Shown one piece after another: positions 8,960 through 16,685 of a stretch of 64,000 bases of DNA. Source of the DNA: Micromonospora ferruginea (GTDB taxonomy: Bacteria > Actinomycetota > Actinomycetes > Mycobacteriales > Micromonosporaceae); NCBI RefSeq assembly GCF_013694245.2, contig NZ_CP059322.2, positions 1,980,001 to 2,044,000 of the forward strand. Reading direction: 5' to 3'. Under the pieces are notes generated by a model. That model saw only the letters and a program-made list of their open reading frames with translations. It was not told the origin of the DNA and ran no database searches. Position 1 is the stretch's first letter, and each line of letters begins with the position of its first letter. The position numbers and the translations under genes are program-made.

Positions 8960-9220
8960 TCACACCGGCCGGTCCTCGTCGGGCAGCGGGATCTCCTGGT
9001 TCTGCTCCACCGCGTCGGCCGGGTCCAGGTCGTCGCGCACCGACTCGCCCAGGCCGGCGCGACCGCTCGGCGGGCGCAGCACACCCTGCTCGGCCAGGTC
9101 GGCCTCGGCCGCCTCGGGCACCGCGTCCGGCACCGGATCGGGCGGGCCGACGACGGTCACGTCCTGCCGCTGCTCCTGCGCGTCGGCCTCCGGCGGGCGG
9201 CGCAGCGCGTCCTCGCTCAT
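8960..9220 (-). CDS. Small acidic disordered protein
   Basis: An 86-residue protein rich in Asp, Glu, Pro and Ala with no hydrophobic segment or cysteine, beginning MSEDALRRPPEADAQEQRQD. It starts 10 bases after the stop of the DUF2267 gene in the same direction, so the two are probably co-transcribed. It resembles in style the acidic proteins at 51468 and 51765. Function unknown. Confidence 0.62.
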   Translation of the reverse strand: MSEDALRRPPEADAQEQRQDVTVVGPPDPVPDAVPEAAEADLAEQGVLRPPSGRAGLGESVRDDLDPADAVEQNQEIPLPDEDRPV

Positions 9221-9230
9221 CGTCGCGCCC

Positions 9231-9629
9231 TCACGCCGGGCGCCGCACGAACGGCGCGCTCTGGTCGACCACGTCGCCGTACTCGGCCGGGAGTTGGGCG
9301 ACGACCTGCGCGTAGGCGGCCGGGTCGACGGCGTCGCGCAGCACGTCGAAGACCGCGACCACCCCGTCGCGGGCCGCGACGGCGTCGACGTCCGCGCGAC
9401 CGCCGACCCGCGCCACGAACTCGTCGAGCCCGAACGTCTCGGCCGCCTCGGCCGGGCCGAACGCGTACGCCCGCAGCGCCTCCGGCAGCCGGTCGGCCAG
9501 GTCGCGGGCCTCCCCACCGTCGATCCGCTCGGCCAGCGTGGTCAACGTGGCCCGGGTGACCGCGGTGGCCTGCTCCGCGGACGCGCCACAGCGCCTGGCC
9601 ACCGCGCCGATGAACTGGTCCTGGTCCAT
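9231..9629 (-). CDS. DUF2267 domain protein
   Basis: A 132-residue helical protein. The repeated helical hairpin of DUF2267 is visible (ATLTTLAERIDGGEARDLAD; LPEALRAYAFGPAEAAETFG). ATG at 9629 has GGAGGCGGCGAG just upstream; upstream extension of the frame is not supported. It is a paralogue of the protein at 35378-35764, sharing TLTTLAERI-GGEA. The biochemical role of DUF2267 is unknown. Confidence 0.85.
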   Translation of the reverse strand: MDQDQFIGAVARRCGASAEQATAVTRATLTTLAERIDGGEARDLADRLPEALRAYAFGPAEAAETFGLDEFVARVGGRADVDAVAARDGVVAVFDVLRDAVDPAAYAQVVAQLPAEYGDVVDQSAPFVRRPA

Positions 9630-9806
9630 CTCGCCGCCTCCCTCTGCCGGGACAGCGGGATTCCCGCGCTCGCCCGGCGCAAACGGCCCGGCGGCGTGGC
9701 TCAGGCGACCCGGACCAGACGCGGGCGGGCGGGAAGGCCCGAGGTGCCGGGCGCGCCGGCCGGGAGTAGCGTGCGTCGCGGAACACCCGGCGAGGAGGTC
9801 AGGACA

Positions 9807-10559
9807 GTGCAGCCGACGATCGTGGACGTGCCCACCCCCGACGGGACGGCCGACGCCCTCCTGGCCCGGCCGGACTCCGGCGGGCCGTTCCCCGGCGTCC
9901 TGCTGTTCATGGACGCGTTCGGGCTGCGGCCCCGGCTGGCCGAGATGGCCACGACGATCGCCGCCCGCGGATACGTCGTGCTGGTGCCCAACCTCTTCTA
10001 CCGCGCCGGCCGCACCCCGCCGGTCGACATGTCCGCGCTGGCCGACGACGGCCGGCGGGCCGAGCTGTTCGGCCGGGTCGGGCCGATGATCGCCGCGCTC
10101 ACGCCGGAGACGGTCGGCCGCGACAGCGCCGCCTACCTGGACTTCCTCGCCGCCCAGCCGGACGTCGCGCCCGGCCCGGCCGCGATCACCGGCTACTGCA
10201 TGGGCGGCACGAACGCGCTGCGGGCGATCGAGGCCTACCCGGACCGGATCGCCGCGGTGGCGGCCTTCCACGCCGGTCGGGTGGTCACCGACGCGCCGGA
10301 CAGCCCGCACCTCGGCGTCGGCTCGGTCATCGGCGAGCTGTACTTCGGTCACGCCGACCAGGACGCGTCGATGACCGCCGAGCAGATCGCCGAGTTGGAG
10401 AAGGCGCTGGACGCGGCCGGCGTCACCTACCGTTCGGAGGTCTATCCGGGCGCCCACCACGGCTACACCCAGGCGGACACCCCGATGTACGACGCGGGGG
10501 CCACCGAGCGGCACTGGGTGGCGTTGTTCGATCTGCTGGAGCGCACGTTCCGGGGCTGA
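9807..10559 (+). CDS. Dienelactone hydrolase family protein
   Basis: Cytosolic alpha/beta hydrolase of 250 residues. The nucleophile elbow is GYCMGG (Cys131), with Asp184 in GHADQDAS and His217/218 in PGAHHGY completing the Cys-Asp-His triad of dienelactone hydrolases. GTG start with GAGGAGG at 9792-9798; a TAGCGT -10 at 9767-9772 gives a short leader. Neighbouring genes do not encode an aromatic pathway, so the physiological substrate is open. Confidence 0.9.
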   Translation: MQPTIVDVPTPDGTADALLARPDSGGPFPGVLLFMDAFGLRPRLAEMATTIAARGYVVLVPNLFYRAGRTPPVDMSALADDGRRAELFGRVGPMIAALTPETVGRDSAAYLDFLAAQPDVAPGPAAITGYCMGGTNALRAIEAYPDRIAAVAAFHAGRVVTDAPDSPHLGVGSVIGELYFGHADQDASMTAEQIAELEKALDAAGVTYRSEVYPGAHHGYTQADTPMYDAGATERHWVALFDLLERTFRG

Positions 10560-10590
10560 CCCGGACGGCCCGGCCGGTCAGAATGGTGCG

Positions 10591-11217
10591 GTGGACGCGG
10601 ACCTGCTGCCGATGATCGCCGCCGAGCGGCGCCGCACGGCCGACCTGATCGACTCGCTCACCCCGGCCCAGCTCGACACGCCCAGCCTCTGCGGCGCGTG
10701 GACCGTGCGCGAGGTCGCCGGGCACCTGGTGTCGCCGCTGGTCGAGCCGCCGTGGCGGCTGCTGCCGCTGCTGGTGGGCGCCGGCTTCCGGCCGCACGTG
10801 GCGAACGCCCGGCTGGCCCGGCGGGTCGCCCGGCGTCCCGCGGGCGAGCTGGCCGCCGCGCTGCGCGAGCACGCCGGGCACCGGTTCCGCCCGCCCGTGG
10901 TCGGCTGGTACGGCCAGCTCACCGACCTGCAGGTGCACGGGCAGGACATCCGCCACCCGCTCGGCCTCCCCGCCGACCTGGACCCGGACCGGCTGCGCAT
11001 CTCGCTGGACTTCCTCACCGGCGGCCGGGCGGTCGGGTTCGTCGACCGCCGACGCGTCGCCGGGCTGCGGTTCGAGGCCACCGACCTGGGCTGGTCGGCC
11101 GGGGACGGGCCGGTGGTGCGCGGCCCGGGCGCCGCGCTGCTGCTCGCGCTGACCGGCCGCCGGGCGGCGCTGGCCGACCTCAGCGGCGAGGGGGTGGCGA
11201 CGCTGGCCGCCCGCTGA
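10591..11217 (+). CDS. Maleylpyruvate isomerase/DinB-like mycothiol-dependent family protein
   Basis: A 208-residue four-helix protein of the actinobacterial TIGR03083 family. The start MIAAERRRTADLIDSLTPAQ followed by SLCGAWTVREVAGHLVSP carries the family's W-x-V-x-x-x-x-x-H motif, the His expected to bind metal; a second His occurs in DLQVHGQDIRHPLG. The GTG start is 6 bases after a CAGAAT element (10579-10584), consistent with leaderless expression. Substrate unknown. Confidence 0.83.
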   Translation: MDADLLPMIAAERRRTADLIDSLTPAQLDTPSLCGAWTVREVAGHLVSPLVEPPWRLLPLLVGAGFRPHVANARLARRVARRPAGELAAALREHAGHRFRPPVVGWYGQLTDLQVHGQDIRHPLGLPADLDPDRLRISLDFLTGGRAVGFVDRRRVAGLRFEATDLGWSAGDGPVVRGPGAALLLALTGRRAALADLSGEGVATLAAR

Positions 11218-11317
11218 CCCGGCGCCGCTGGCGGGCAGGTGGTCGGCGAGCGCACACCGAGCCACCGGGTGGGGACTGGCCGCTGCCCCGGCCGGTGCGG
11301 CCGCTTAACGTCGGTCC

Positions 11318-12031
11318 ATGGACACCGATCACCGTGCTCGGGCGGCGCGGTTCGCCGCGCTGACCACCGCCCACGTCGCCGACGCCTGCCTGCGAGCCGG
11401 CGTGACCGTCCGGTGCGCCCCGGCCGCCGTACGCCCGGTGCTGGCCGGGCGGCGGCTCGCCGGTCGGGTCCGGCCGGCCCGGCACGCCGGCAGCGTCGAC
11501 GTGTTCCTGGAGGCGATCGACCGGGCGTCGCCGGGGGACGTGCTGGTGGTCGACGACGGCGGGCGCACCGACCGGGCCTGCGTCGGTGACCTGGTCGTGC
11601 GGGAGGCGCGGGCGGCCGGCCTGGCCGGTCTGGTGGTGTGGGGCGCGCACCGCGACAGCGCCGACCTGGCGGCGGTCGGGTTGCCGGTGTTCAGCGCCGG
11701 CGTCACCCCGACCGGTCCGCTGGAGCTGGACCCGACGCCGGCCGGCGCGCTGGACTCGGCGCGGGTCGGCGGGTGGACGGTCGACGCGGGCGACCTGGTG
11801 CTGGCCGACGACGACGGCGTGCTGTTCGTGCCCGCCGAGCGGGCCGGCGAGCTGGCCGACCTGGCGGCGTCCATCCGGGACACCGAGCGCCGGCAGGCCG
11901 ACCGGATCGCCGCCGGCGAGTCGCTGCGCGCGCAGCTCGGGTTCGCCGACTACCTGGCCGCCCGGGCGGCGGACCCGACGCTGACGTTCCGGGCGCACCT
12001 GCGCGCGGTGGGCGGCGCGATCGAGGAGTGA
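11318..12031 (+). CDS. RraA-like family protein
   Basis: A 237-residue protein of the RraA/dimethylmenaquinone methyltransferase-like superfamily, whose members are class II aldolase-type lyases or RNase E inhibitors. Conserved blocks are GDVLVVDDGG, ACVGDLVVREARAAGLAGLV and VVWGAHRDS, the last equivalent to the usual G-x-x-R-D metal site, then AGDLVLADDDGVLFVPAE. Leaderless start: TAACGT at 11306-11311, six bases before the ATG. It converges on the response regulator with three bases between stops. Confidence 0.85.
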   Translation: MDTDHRARAARFAALTTAHVADACLRAGVTVRCAPAAVRPVLAGRRLAGRVRPARHAGSVDVFLEAIDRASPGDVLVVDDGGRTDRACVGDLVVREARAAGLAGLVVWGAHRDSADLAAVGLPVFSAGVTPTGPLELDPTPAGALDSARVGGWTVDAGDLVLADDDGVLFVPAERAGELADLAASIRDTERRQADRIAAGESLRAQLGFADYLAARAADPTLTFRAHLRAVGGAIEE

Positions 12032-12034
12032 GGC

Positions 12035-12661
12035 TCAGCCGCCGCGCGCCCACAGCGCCAGGCGTACCCGGTTGGGGCTGGCGGTCTTCGTCATCAGGCT
12101 GGTGATGTGGGTCTTCACCGTGGTCACGCCGATGTGCAACCGTTCCGCGATCTCGGTGTTGGACAGTCCCTCCGCCACCAGGGCGAGCACGTCCCGCTCG
12201 CGGGCGGTCAGCGCGGCGGCGCGCGGCGGCGCGTCGACCCGGGCGTGCACCGCGCGCTGGACCAGCCGGCGCAGCACCTCCGGGCTGAACGGGCTGTCCC
12301 CGGCGGCGGCCCGGCGCACGCCGTCGAGCAAATCGGCCGGCGGCGCGTCCTTGAGCAGGAAGCCGCACGCGCCCGCGGTCAGCGCCGGGTAGAGGTGGTC
12401 GTCGTCGCCGAACGTGGTGAGCACCATGATCCGGGTGGCGGGCCGGTCGGCGAGGATCCGGCTGGTCGCGCTGATCCCGTCGACGCCGGGCATCCGCAGG
12501 TCCATCACCACGACGTCCGGTCGCAGCCGGGCGGCGAGGGCGACCGCGTCGCGACCGTTGTCGGCCTCGCCGACCACCTCCAGGTCGGGCTGGGCGTCGC
12601 AGAGCATGCGCAGGCCGGCCCGGATGAGGTGCTGGTCGTCGACCAGCAGCACCCGGATCAC
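12035..12661 (-). CDS. Response regulator, NarL/LuxR type
   Basis: DNA-binding partner of the kinase at 12658-13884. Receiver domain with DD at residues 8-9, phospho-acceptor Asp54 in VVMDLRMPG and Lys in FLLKDAP; C-terminal LuxR helix-turn-helix LTARERDVLALVAEGLSNTE and TTVKTHITSLMTK. Its ATG overlaps the kinase stop (ATGA), so the pair is translationally coupled. Confidence 0.95.
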   Translation of the reverse strand: MIRVLLVDDQHLIRAGLRMLCDAQPDLEVVGEADNGRDAVALAARLRPDVVVMDLRMPGVDGISATSRILADRPATRIMVLTTFGDDDHLYPALTAGACGFLLKDAPPADLLDGVRRAAAGDSPFSPEVLRRLVQRAVHARVDAPPRAAALTARERDVLALVAEGLSNTEIAERLHIGVTTVKTHITSLMTKTASPNRVRLALWARGG

Positions 12662-13884
12662 GCCGGTTCCGGCGTGGCCGGCCGGGGCAGGGGCGCCCCG
12701 GCGGCGGGCCGCTCCGGGCCGGCCGCCGGCAACACGGTGCGCACCCGCCAGCCGGACCCGGTCGGCCCGGCCTCCAGCCGCCCGCCGAGCACCTCCACCC
12801 GCTCCCGCATCCCGACGAGCCCGTGGCCGCCGCCGGACGGCACCCCGGCCGGCGTGGCGCCGTGCCCGTCGTCGGACACCGCCCAGTGCACGGCGCCGTC
12901 CGTCACCGACACGGTCAGCCGGGCCCGGGCCGCCGCCCCCGCGTGCTTCGCCACGTTCGTCAACGCCTCCTGGGTCAGCCGCAGCACCGCCTGGCCGCGG
13001 ACCGCGTCGAGCGTGCCCACGGCCGCGTCCACGTCGGCCTCCACCACGACACCGGCCTGCCGGGCCCGGTCGACCGCCGCGCCCAGCGCCGCCGGCAGCG
13101 CCGCCGGCTCGATCACGGTCAGCGCGGCGTCGCCGCGTACGCCGTCCGGGTCGCGCAGCACCGCGACCAGCCGGCGCAGGTCGGTCAGCGCCGCCGTGCC
13201 GGTGCCGTGCACGTCGTCGAAGACCTCGCCGACGCGCGGGTCCAGGTCCGGCAGCACGTGCCGGGCCACGCCGACCCGCAGCACCATCGACGCCACGTGG
13301 TGGGCGAGCACGTCGTGCAGCTCGCGGGCGATGGCGCTGCGCTCGTCGGCGCGGGCGGCCCGGCTCTCCGACTCACGCCGGCGTTGCTCCGCCGCGGCCC
13401 GCTCCTCGGCCTGCCGGCCCAGCTCCCGGGTGGTCCGCACGACCAGCCCGAGCAGCAGCGGCAGGCCGACGGTGACGGCCAGCCCGAACAGGCCGGTGAG
13501 CGCCTGCCGGAGCGGGTCGCCGACCAGGTCGGTCAGGTCGACGGCGACGAGCAGGCCGGCGGCCAGCCAGAAGGTGCGCGGCCGGGTGGCCCGCATGGTC
13601 AGCTCCAGCAGCGCCCAGCTCGCCCCGACCTGATTGATCATCACGTCGTCGACCAGGGGGAACGCCGCCGCCAGCAGGCCCGCCTGGAGCAGCAGGTTGA
13701 GCAGCGGCCGGCGGTGGCAGAGCAGCGCCACGGCGAACGCGGCGAGCGCGAGCAGCCACTGCGTCGTCGTCGGCCCGGGCCGGCCGTGCGCGCCGACGAG
13801 CAGGTAGCCGACGCCGCTCAGATCCAGCAGCAGCATCCGCGCGAGCGTGTCCCGCGCGTCGAACAGCCGCCCCACCCAGCCCAC
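12658..13884 (-). CDS. Sensor histidine kinase (HisKA_3 class)
   Basis: Membrane sensor kinase. Five to six membrane segments at residues ~15-145, a short coiled coil rich in Glu/Arg, then AIARELHDVLAHHVASMVLR with phospho-acceptor at about His190 and an ATPase domain (N box EALTNVAKHAG; GHGLVGMRERV). Start choice: a minus-strand TAGGCT at 13892-13897 ends 7 bases before the GTG at 13884, so I place a leaderless start there; an in-frame TTG at 13902 would put the promoter inside the gene. Confidence 0.9.
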   Translation of the reverse strand: MGWVGRLFDARDTLARMLLLDLSGVGYLLVGAHGRPGPTTTQWLLALAAFAVALLCHRRPLLNLLLQAGLLAAAFPLVDDVMINQVGASWALLELTMRATRPRTFWLAAGLLVAVDLTDLVGDPLRQALTGLFGLAVTVGLPLLLGLVVRTTRELGRQAEERAAAEQRRRESESRAARADERSAIARELHDVLAHHVASMVLRVGVARHVLPDLDPRVGEVFDDVHGTGTAALTDLRRLVAVLRDPDGVRGDAALTVIEPAALPAALGAAVDRARQAGVVVEADVDAAVGTLDAVRGQAVLRLTQEALTNVAKHAGAAARARLTVSVTDGAVHWAVSDDGHGATPAGVPSGGGHGLVGMRERVEVLGGRLEAGPTGSGWRVRTVLPAAGPERPAAGAPLPRPATPEPA

Positions 13885-13891
13885 GGCCGCC

Positions 13892-13897
13892 AGCCTA
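13892..13897 (-). promoter_or_regulatory. -10 element deciding the kinase start
   Basis: TAGGCT read on the minus strand, 7 bases before GTG 13884. It overlaps the last codons of the gene at 13895-14374, so the kinase promoter is inside the end of its upstream neighbour. Confidence 0.6.
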
Positions 13898-14374
13898 GGC
13901 AACCGGCGCGGCGGGGGCCACCGCGCCGGTCCCGCCGTCGGCGGCCGACGTCGCGCCGGCCGGCCGCCATCGGGTCCGCAGTCCGAGGTGGACGGCCAGG
14001 CCGAGCGGGCCGAGCAGGATGGTGAGCACCAGCACCGGGGCGGTGAGCAGGGCCGGCATGCCCCGCTCCCGCGCGTCGAGGAAGATCCAGCGCCCGACGA
14101 ACAGGTCGAAGCCGATCATGTGGGCCCAGGCCGCCGCCGCGCCGTCGGCGGTGCCGAGCAGGTCCCGCAGGCCGTCCAGCGTCGGCGCGGCGACCGCCGG
14201 CAGCACGGTGCCGAGCGCCGGCAGCACCAGCAGCGCGTACACCAGCAGGACCGGCGCCACGATCAGCGGGGAGCCGACGATCCGTGCGGTCCGGGACCAG
14301 CGCGGCGCCAGGATCATCAGCGCCCAGAACGGGGCGGCGAGCGCGAACGTCAGCCCGAACAGCGCGCCGGTCAT
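13895..14374 (-). CDS. ABA4-like (DUF4281) membrane protein
   Basis: A 159-residue protein with four membrane segments. The signature WAHMIGFDLFVGRWIFLDAR at about residues 84-103 is the hallmark of ABA4-like proteins, named after a plant protein needed for neoxanthin formation; bacterial roles are undefined. Its ATG overlaps the stop of the upstream membrane protein gene (ATGA). A carotenoid link is tempting, as a crtY-like gene lies at 47.6 kb, but the two are 33 kb apart. Confidence 0.85.
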   Translation of the reverse strand: MTGALFGLTFALAAPFWALMILAPRWSRTARIVGSPLIVAPVLLVYALLVLPALGTVLPAVAAPTLDGLRDLLGTADGAAAAWAHMIGFDLFVGRWIFLDARERGMPALLTAPVLVLTILLGPLGLAVHLGLRTRWRPAGATSAADGGTGAVAPAAPVA

Positions 14375-15303
14375 CGGGCCAGCGCCACGCCGGCGCGGCG
14401 GGACCGGCGGGCCAGCACCAGACCGGCAGCCGTGGCGGTGGCGAGCAGCAGCGCCCCCGCCACCGCCACGGTGAGCCCGTCCGGGCGCGCCAGCGGCTGC
14501 CCGCGCAACGCCTGCCAGGTGAGCAGCAGTGTCACCCCGGCGTACGCGGCGCCGCCGACCAGCACCAGCCGGGCCCGGGTCGCCTCGTCCAGCCGGGCGC
14601 CGAGGAACCGGTCGAGCAGGATCGCCAGCAGCGGTAGCGCCTGCAGCGCGTGCAGCCCGACGAAGTGCCCGACGCGCAGGTCACCGCCGGCGGTGCTCCA
14701 GCCGACCAGCGGCAGCCCTGGCCCGCCGTCCGGCACGCCGACGCTGTGCGCCCCGGTGATCCCGGCCGGCGCGCCGGCCGGCCGCTGCGCCACCATCGGG
14801 AACGCCACCAGCATGCCCAGCAGCGACACCCCGAGCCCGAGCCGCACCGCGTGGCCGTCGGCGCGGTCCGGCGTGCGCCGGCGCAGCAGCACCACCGCGA
14901 GCACGACCTGGGCCAGGAAGAGCACCGTGATCGCCGCGCCCATCACGTCGAACAGCGCCGCGTTCAGCGGCGTGGTGCCGTTGAAGTGGCTGGTGGTGCC
15001 CCGGACCACCTGGCCGACGATGACGACCATCTCGATCACCGAGACGGCCACGATCACGGTGGCCGCCCGTTCCGCCGCCCGGCTGCGCGTCGGCAGCAGG
15101 GACAGCATCCAGGCCAGCGTCACGCCGTAGAGCGTGAACGAGATCGCGAACTTCAACGGCTTGAGCCAGGCGGGCGCGCCGGTGAGCACCCGGGGGTCGG
15201 CCACCACGCCGACCGCGGCGACGACGGTGAGCACCGCCATCGCGGACACGAGGAGCATCAGGGGGCGGTGCCATCCGGCCGCCCGGTTGCACACGGTAGT
15301 CAT
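14371..15303 (-). CDS. Conserved polytopic membrane protein
   Basis: A 310-residue protein with about eight membrane segments, beginning MTTVCNRAAGWHRPLMLLVS. It contains GAPAWLKPLKFAISFTLYG and HFNGTTPLNAALFDVMGAAI, blocks I associate with uncharacterised actinobacterial membrane proteins found next to ABA4-like genes. Translationally coupled to the ABA4-like gene. The ATG at 15303 is chosen because the protein begins there with a positively charged lead to the first membrane helix; the much longer upstream open frame is the antisense shadow of dinB. Confidence 0.8.
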   Translation of the reverse strand: MTTVCNRAAGWHRPLMLLVSAMAVLTVVAAVGVVADPRVLTGAPAWLKPLKFAISFTLYGVTLAWMLSLLPTRSRAAERAATVIVAVSVIEMVVIVGQVVRGTTSHFNGTTPLNAALFDVMGAAITVLFLAQVVLAVVLLRRRTPDRADGHAVRLGLGVSLLGMLVAFPMVAQRPAGAPAGITGAHSVGVPDGGPGLPLVGWSTAGGDLRVGHFVGLHALQALPLLAILLDRFLGARLDEATRARLVLVGGAAYAGVTLLLTWQALRGQPLARPDGLTVAVAGALLLATATAAGLVLARRSRRAGVALAR

Positions 15304-15378
15304 GCCTGTAGATGCTCGTGGCCGTCGGGGCCGGTCGCGCCCGACCGGAAGCCGTAGTCGCGGCCGGGGGTCCGAGCC

Positions 15379-15404
15379 GCGTCTCCTACCGGGGGAGGAG
15401 ACGC
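15379..15404 (-). terminator. Hairpin directly after dinB
   Basis: Perfect 9-bp stem (GCGTCTCCT / AGGAGACGC) with an 8-base loop, beginning on the base after the dinB stop codon in the direction of transcription. There is no U tract, as is usual for high-GC actinobacterial terminators. Confidence 0.7.
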
Positions 15405-16592
15405 TCAGTCGGGCAACCGGGGCATCTCCACGCCGGGGTCGCGGCCGAGCAGCACGCCCCGGGTCAGCGCCCGCGACCCGAACCGGTCCCGCACGGCGTC
15501 GAGCGCGGCGTCCAGCGCCGGCCCCGGGTCGGTGGTGAACGGCAGCGTGAGCTGGGTGTGCCCGTCGTCCAGGTTGCCCACCGACACGCCGAGCAGGGTG
15601 ACGCCGCGCCGCTCGATCTGGGGCAGCGCGGCGCGCAGCAGCGCCCGGGCGGCGGCCCGCAGCGGTGCGGTCTGCGCGGTCGGCTTGTCCAGCGTGTGCG
15701 AGCGGGTCGCCCGGGTGTAGTCGGCGAAGCGCAGCCGCAGCGTCACGGTGCGGCCGGTGCGCCGGGCGTCGCGCATCCGCCCGGCCACCCGGTCGACCAG
15801 GCCGGCCAGCACCGCGTCCAGCTCGGCGGGGGAGTGCGGCTCGCGGCCCAGCGCGTGCTGCGCGCCCATCGAGGAGCGGCGCCGGCCCACCTGCACCGCA
15901 CGGGGGTCCCGGTTGTGCGCGAGCGCGTGCAGGTGCCGCCCGGCGCCGGCGCCGAGCAGCGACACCAGGGCGGGCTCGTCGAGCCGCGCCACCTGCCCGA
16001 CCGTGCGCAGGCCACGCTCGCGCAGCCGGCCGGCGGTGACCGGGCCGACGCCCCACAGCCGCTCCACCGGCAGCGGGTGCAGGAAGGCCAGCTCCCGCTC
16101 CGGGTCGACGACGAGCAGCCCGTCCGGCTTGGCCACCCCGCTGGCGACCTTGGCGAGGAACTTCGTGCGCGCCACGCCCACCGTGATCGGCAGGCCGACC
16201 TCCCGGCGGACCCGGTCGCGCAGCGTCGCCGCGATGCCGGCCGGCGGCCCGACCAGCCGCCGCAGCCCGCCCACGTCCAGGAACGCCTCGTCGATGCTGA
16301 GCCCCTCGACCAGCGGGGTGGTGTGCCGGAAGATGTCGAACACCGCCCGGCTGGCGGCCGTGTAGGCGGCCATCCGCGGCGGCACCACGATCGCGTCCGG
16401 GCAGAGCCGCCGCGCCTGCCGGCCGCCCATCGCGCTGCGCACGCCCCGGGCCTTCGCCTCGTAGCTGCAGGCGAGCACCACGCCGCCGCCGACGATCACC
16501 GGACGGCCGCGCAGCCGGGGGTCGTCGCGTTGCTCGACCGAGGCGTAGAACGCGTCCAGGTCGGCATGCAGGATGGTGGCCTCGCCCGACAC
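15405..16592 (-). CDS. dinB: DNA polymerase IV (Y family)
   Basis: Error-prone translesion polymerase. Motif ILHADLDAFYASVEQ holds the first catalytic Asp (Asp11) and LSIDEAFLDV the acidic pair (Asp101, Glu102); a helix-hairpin-helix region (VERLWGVGPVTAGRLRERGL) and little-finger domain follow. It ends LPD without an obvious QLxLF-type beta-clamp motif, although QLTLPF occurs in the C-terminal fifth. I start at GTG 16592: a GAGAAT -10 ends 6 bases upstream, and a LexA-type box would otherwise lie across an alternative GTG at 16610. Confidence 0.93.
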   Translation of the reverse strand: MSGEATILHADLDAFYASVEQRDDPRLRGRPVIVGGGVVLACSYEAKARGVRSAMGGRQARRLCPDAIVVPPRMAAYTAASRAVFDIFRHTTPLVEGLSIDEAFLDVGGLRRLVGPPAGIAATLRDRVRREVGLPITVGVARTKFLAKVASGVAKPDGLLVVDPERELAFLHPLPVERLWGVGPVTAGRLRERGLRTVGQVARLDEPALVSLLGAGAGRHLHALAHNRDPRAVQVGRRRSSMGAQHALGREPHSPAELDAVLAGLVDRVAGRMRDARRTGRTVTLRLRFADYTRATRSHTLDKPTAQTAPLRAAARALLRAALPQIERRGVTLLGVSVGNLDDGHTQLTLPFTTDPGPALDAALDAVRDRFGSRALTRGVLLGRDPGVEMPRLPD

Positions 16593-16602
16593 CCGACCAT
16601 TC

Positions 16603-16618
16603 TCGCACACCTGTTCGA
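16603..16618 (-). promoter_or_regulatory. LexA (SOS) box upstream of dinB
   Basis: On the minus strand the site reads TCGAACAGGTGTGCGA. The actinobacterial LexA consensus is TCGAAC-N4-GTTCGA, so this has one mismatch in the second half. It lies 11 bases before the start codon chosen for dinB and overlaps the likely promoter, where LexA binding would block transcription until DNA damage. Confidence 0.78.
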
Positions 16619-16647
16619 ATCACGCGGGCTGACCTGCCCGGACGCGA

Positions 16648-16676
16648 CCGGCCGGCGGGAGGACCCCGCCGGCCGG
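16648..16676 (-). terminator. Terminator hairpin after the acylase gene
   Basis: Perfect 12-bp GC stem (CCGGCCGGCGGG / CCCGCCGGCCGG) with loop AGGAC, about ten bases past the acylase stop at 16686. Confidence 0.72.
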
Positions 16677-16685
16677 CCACGTGAC

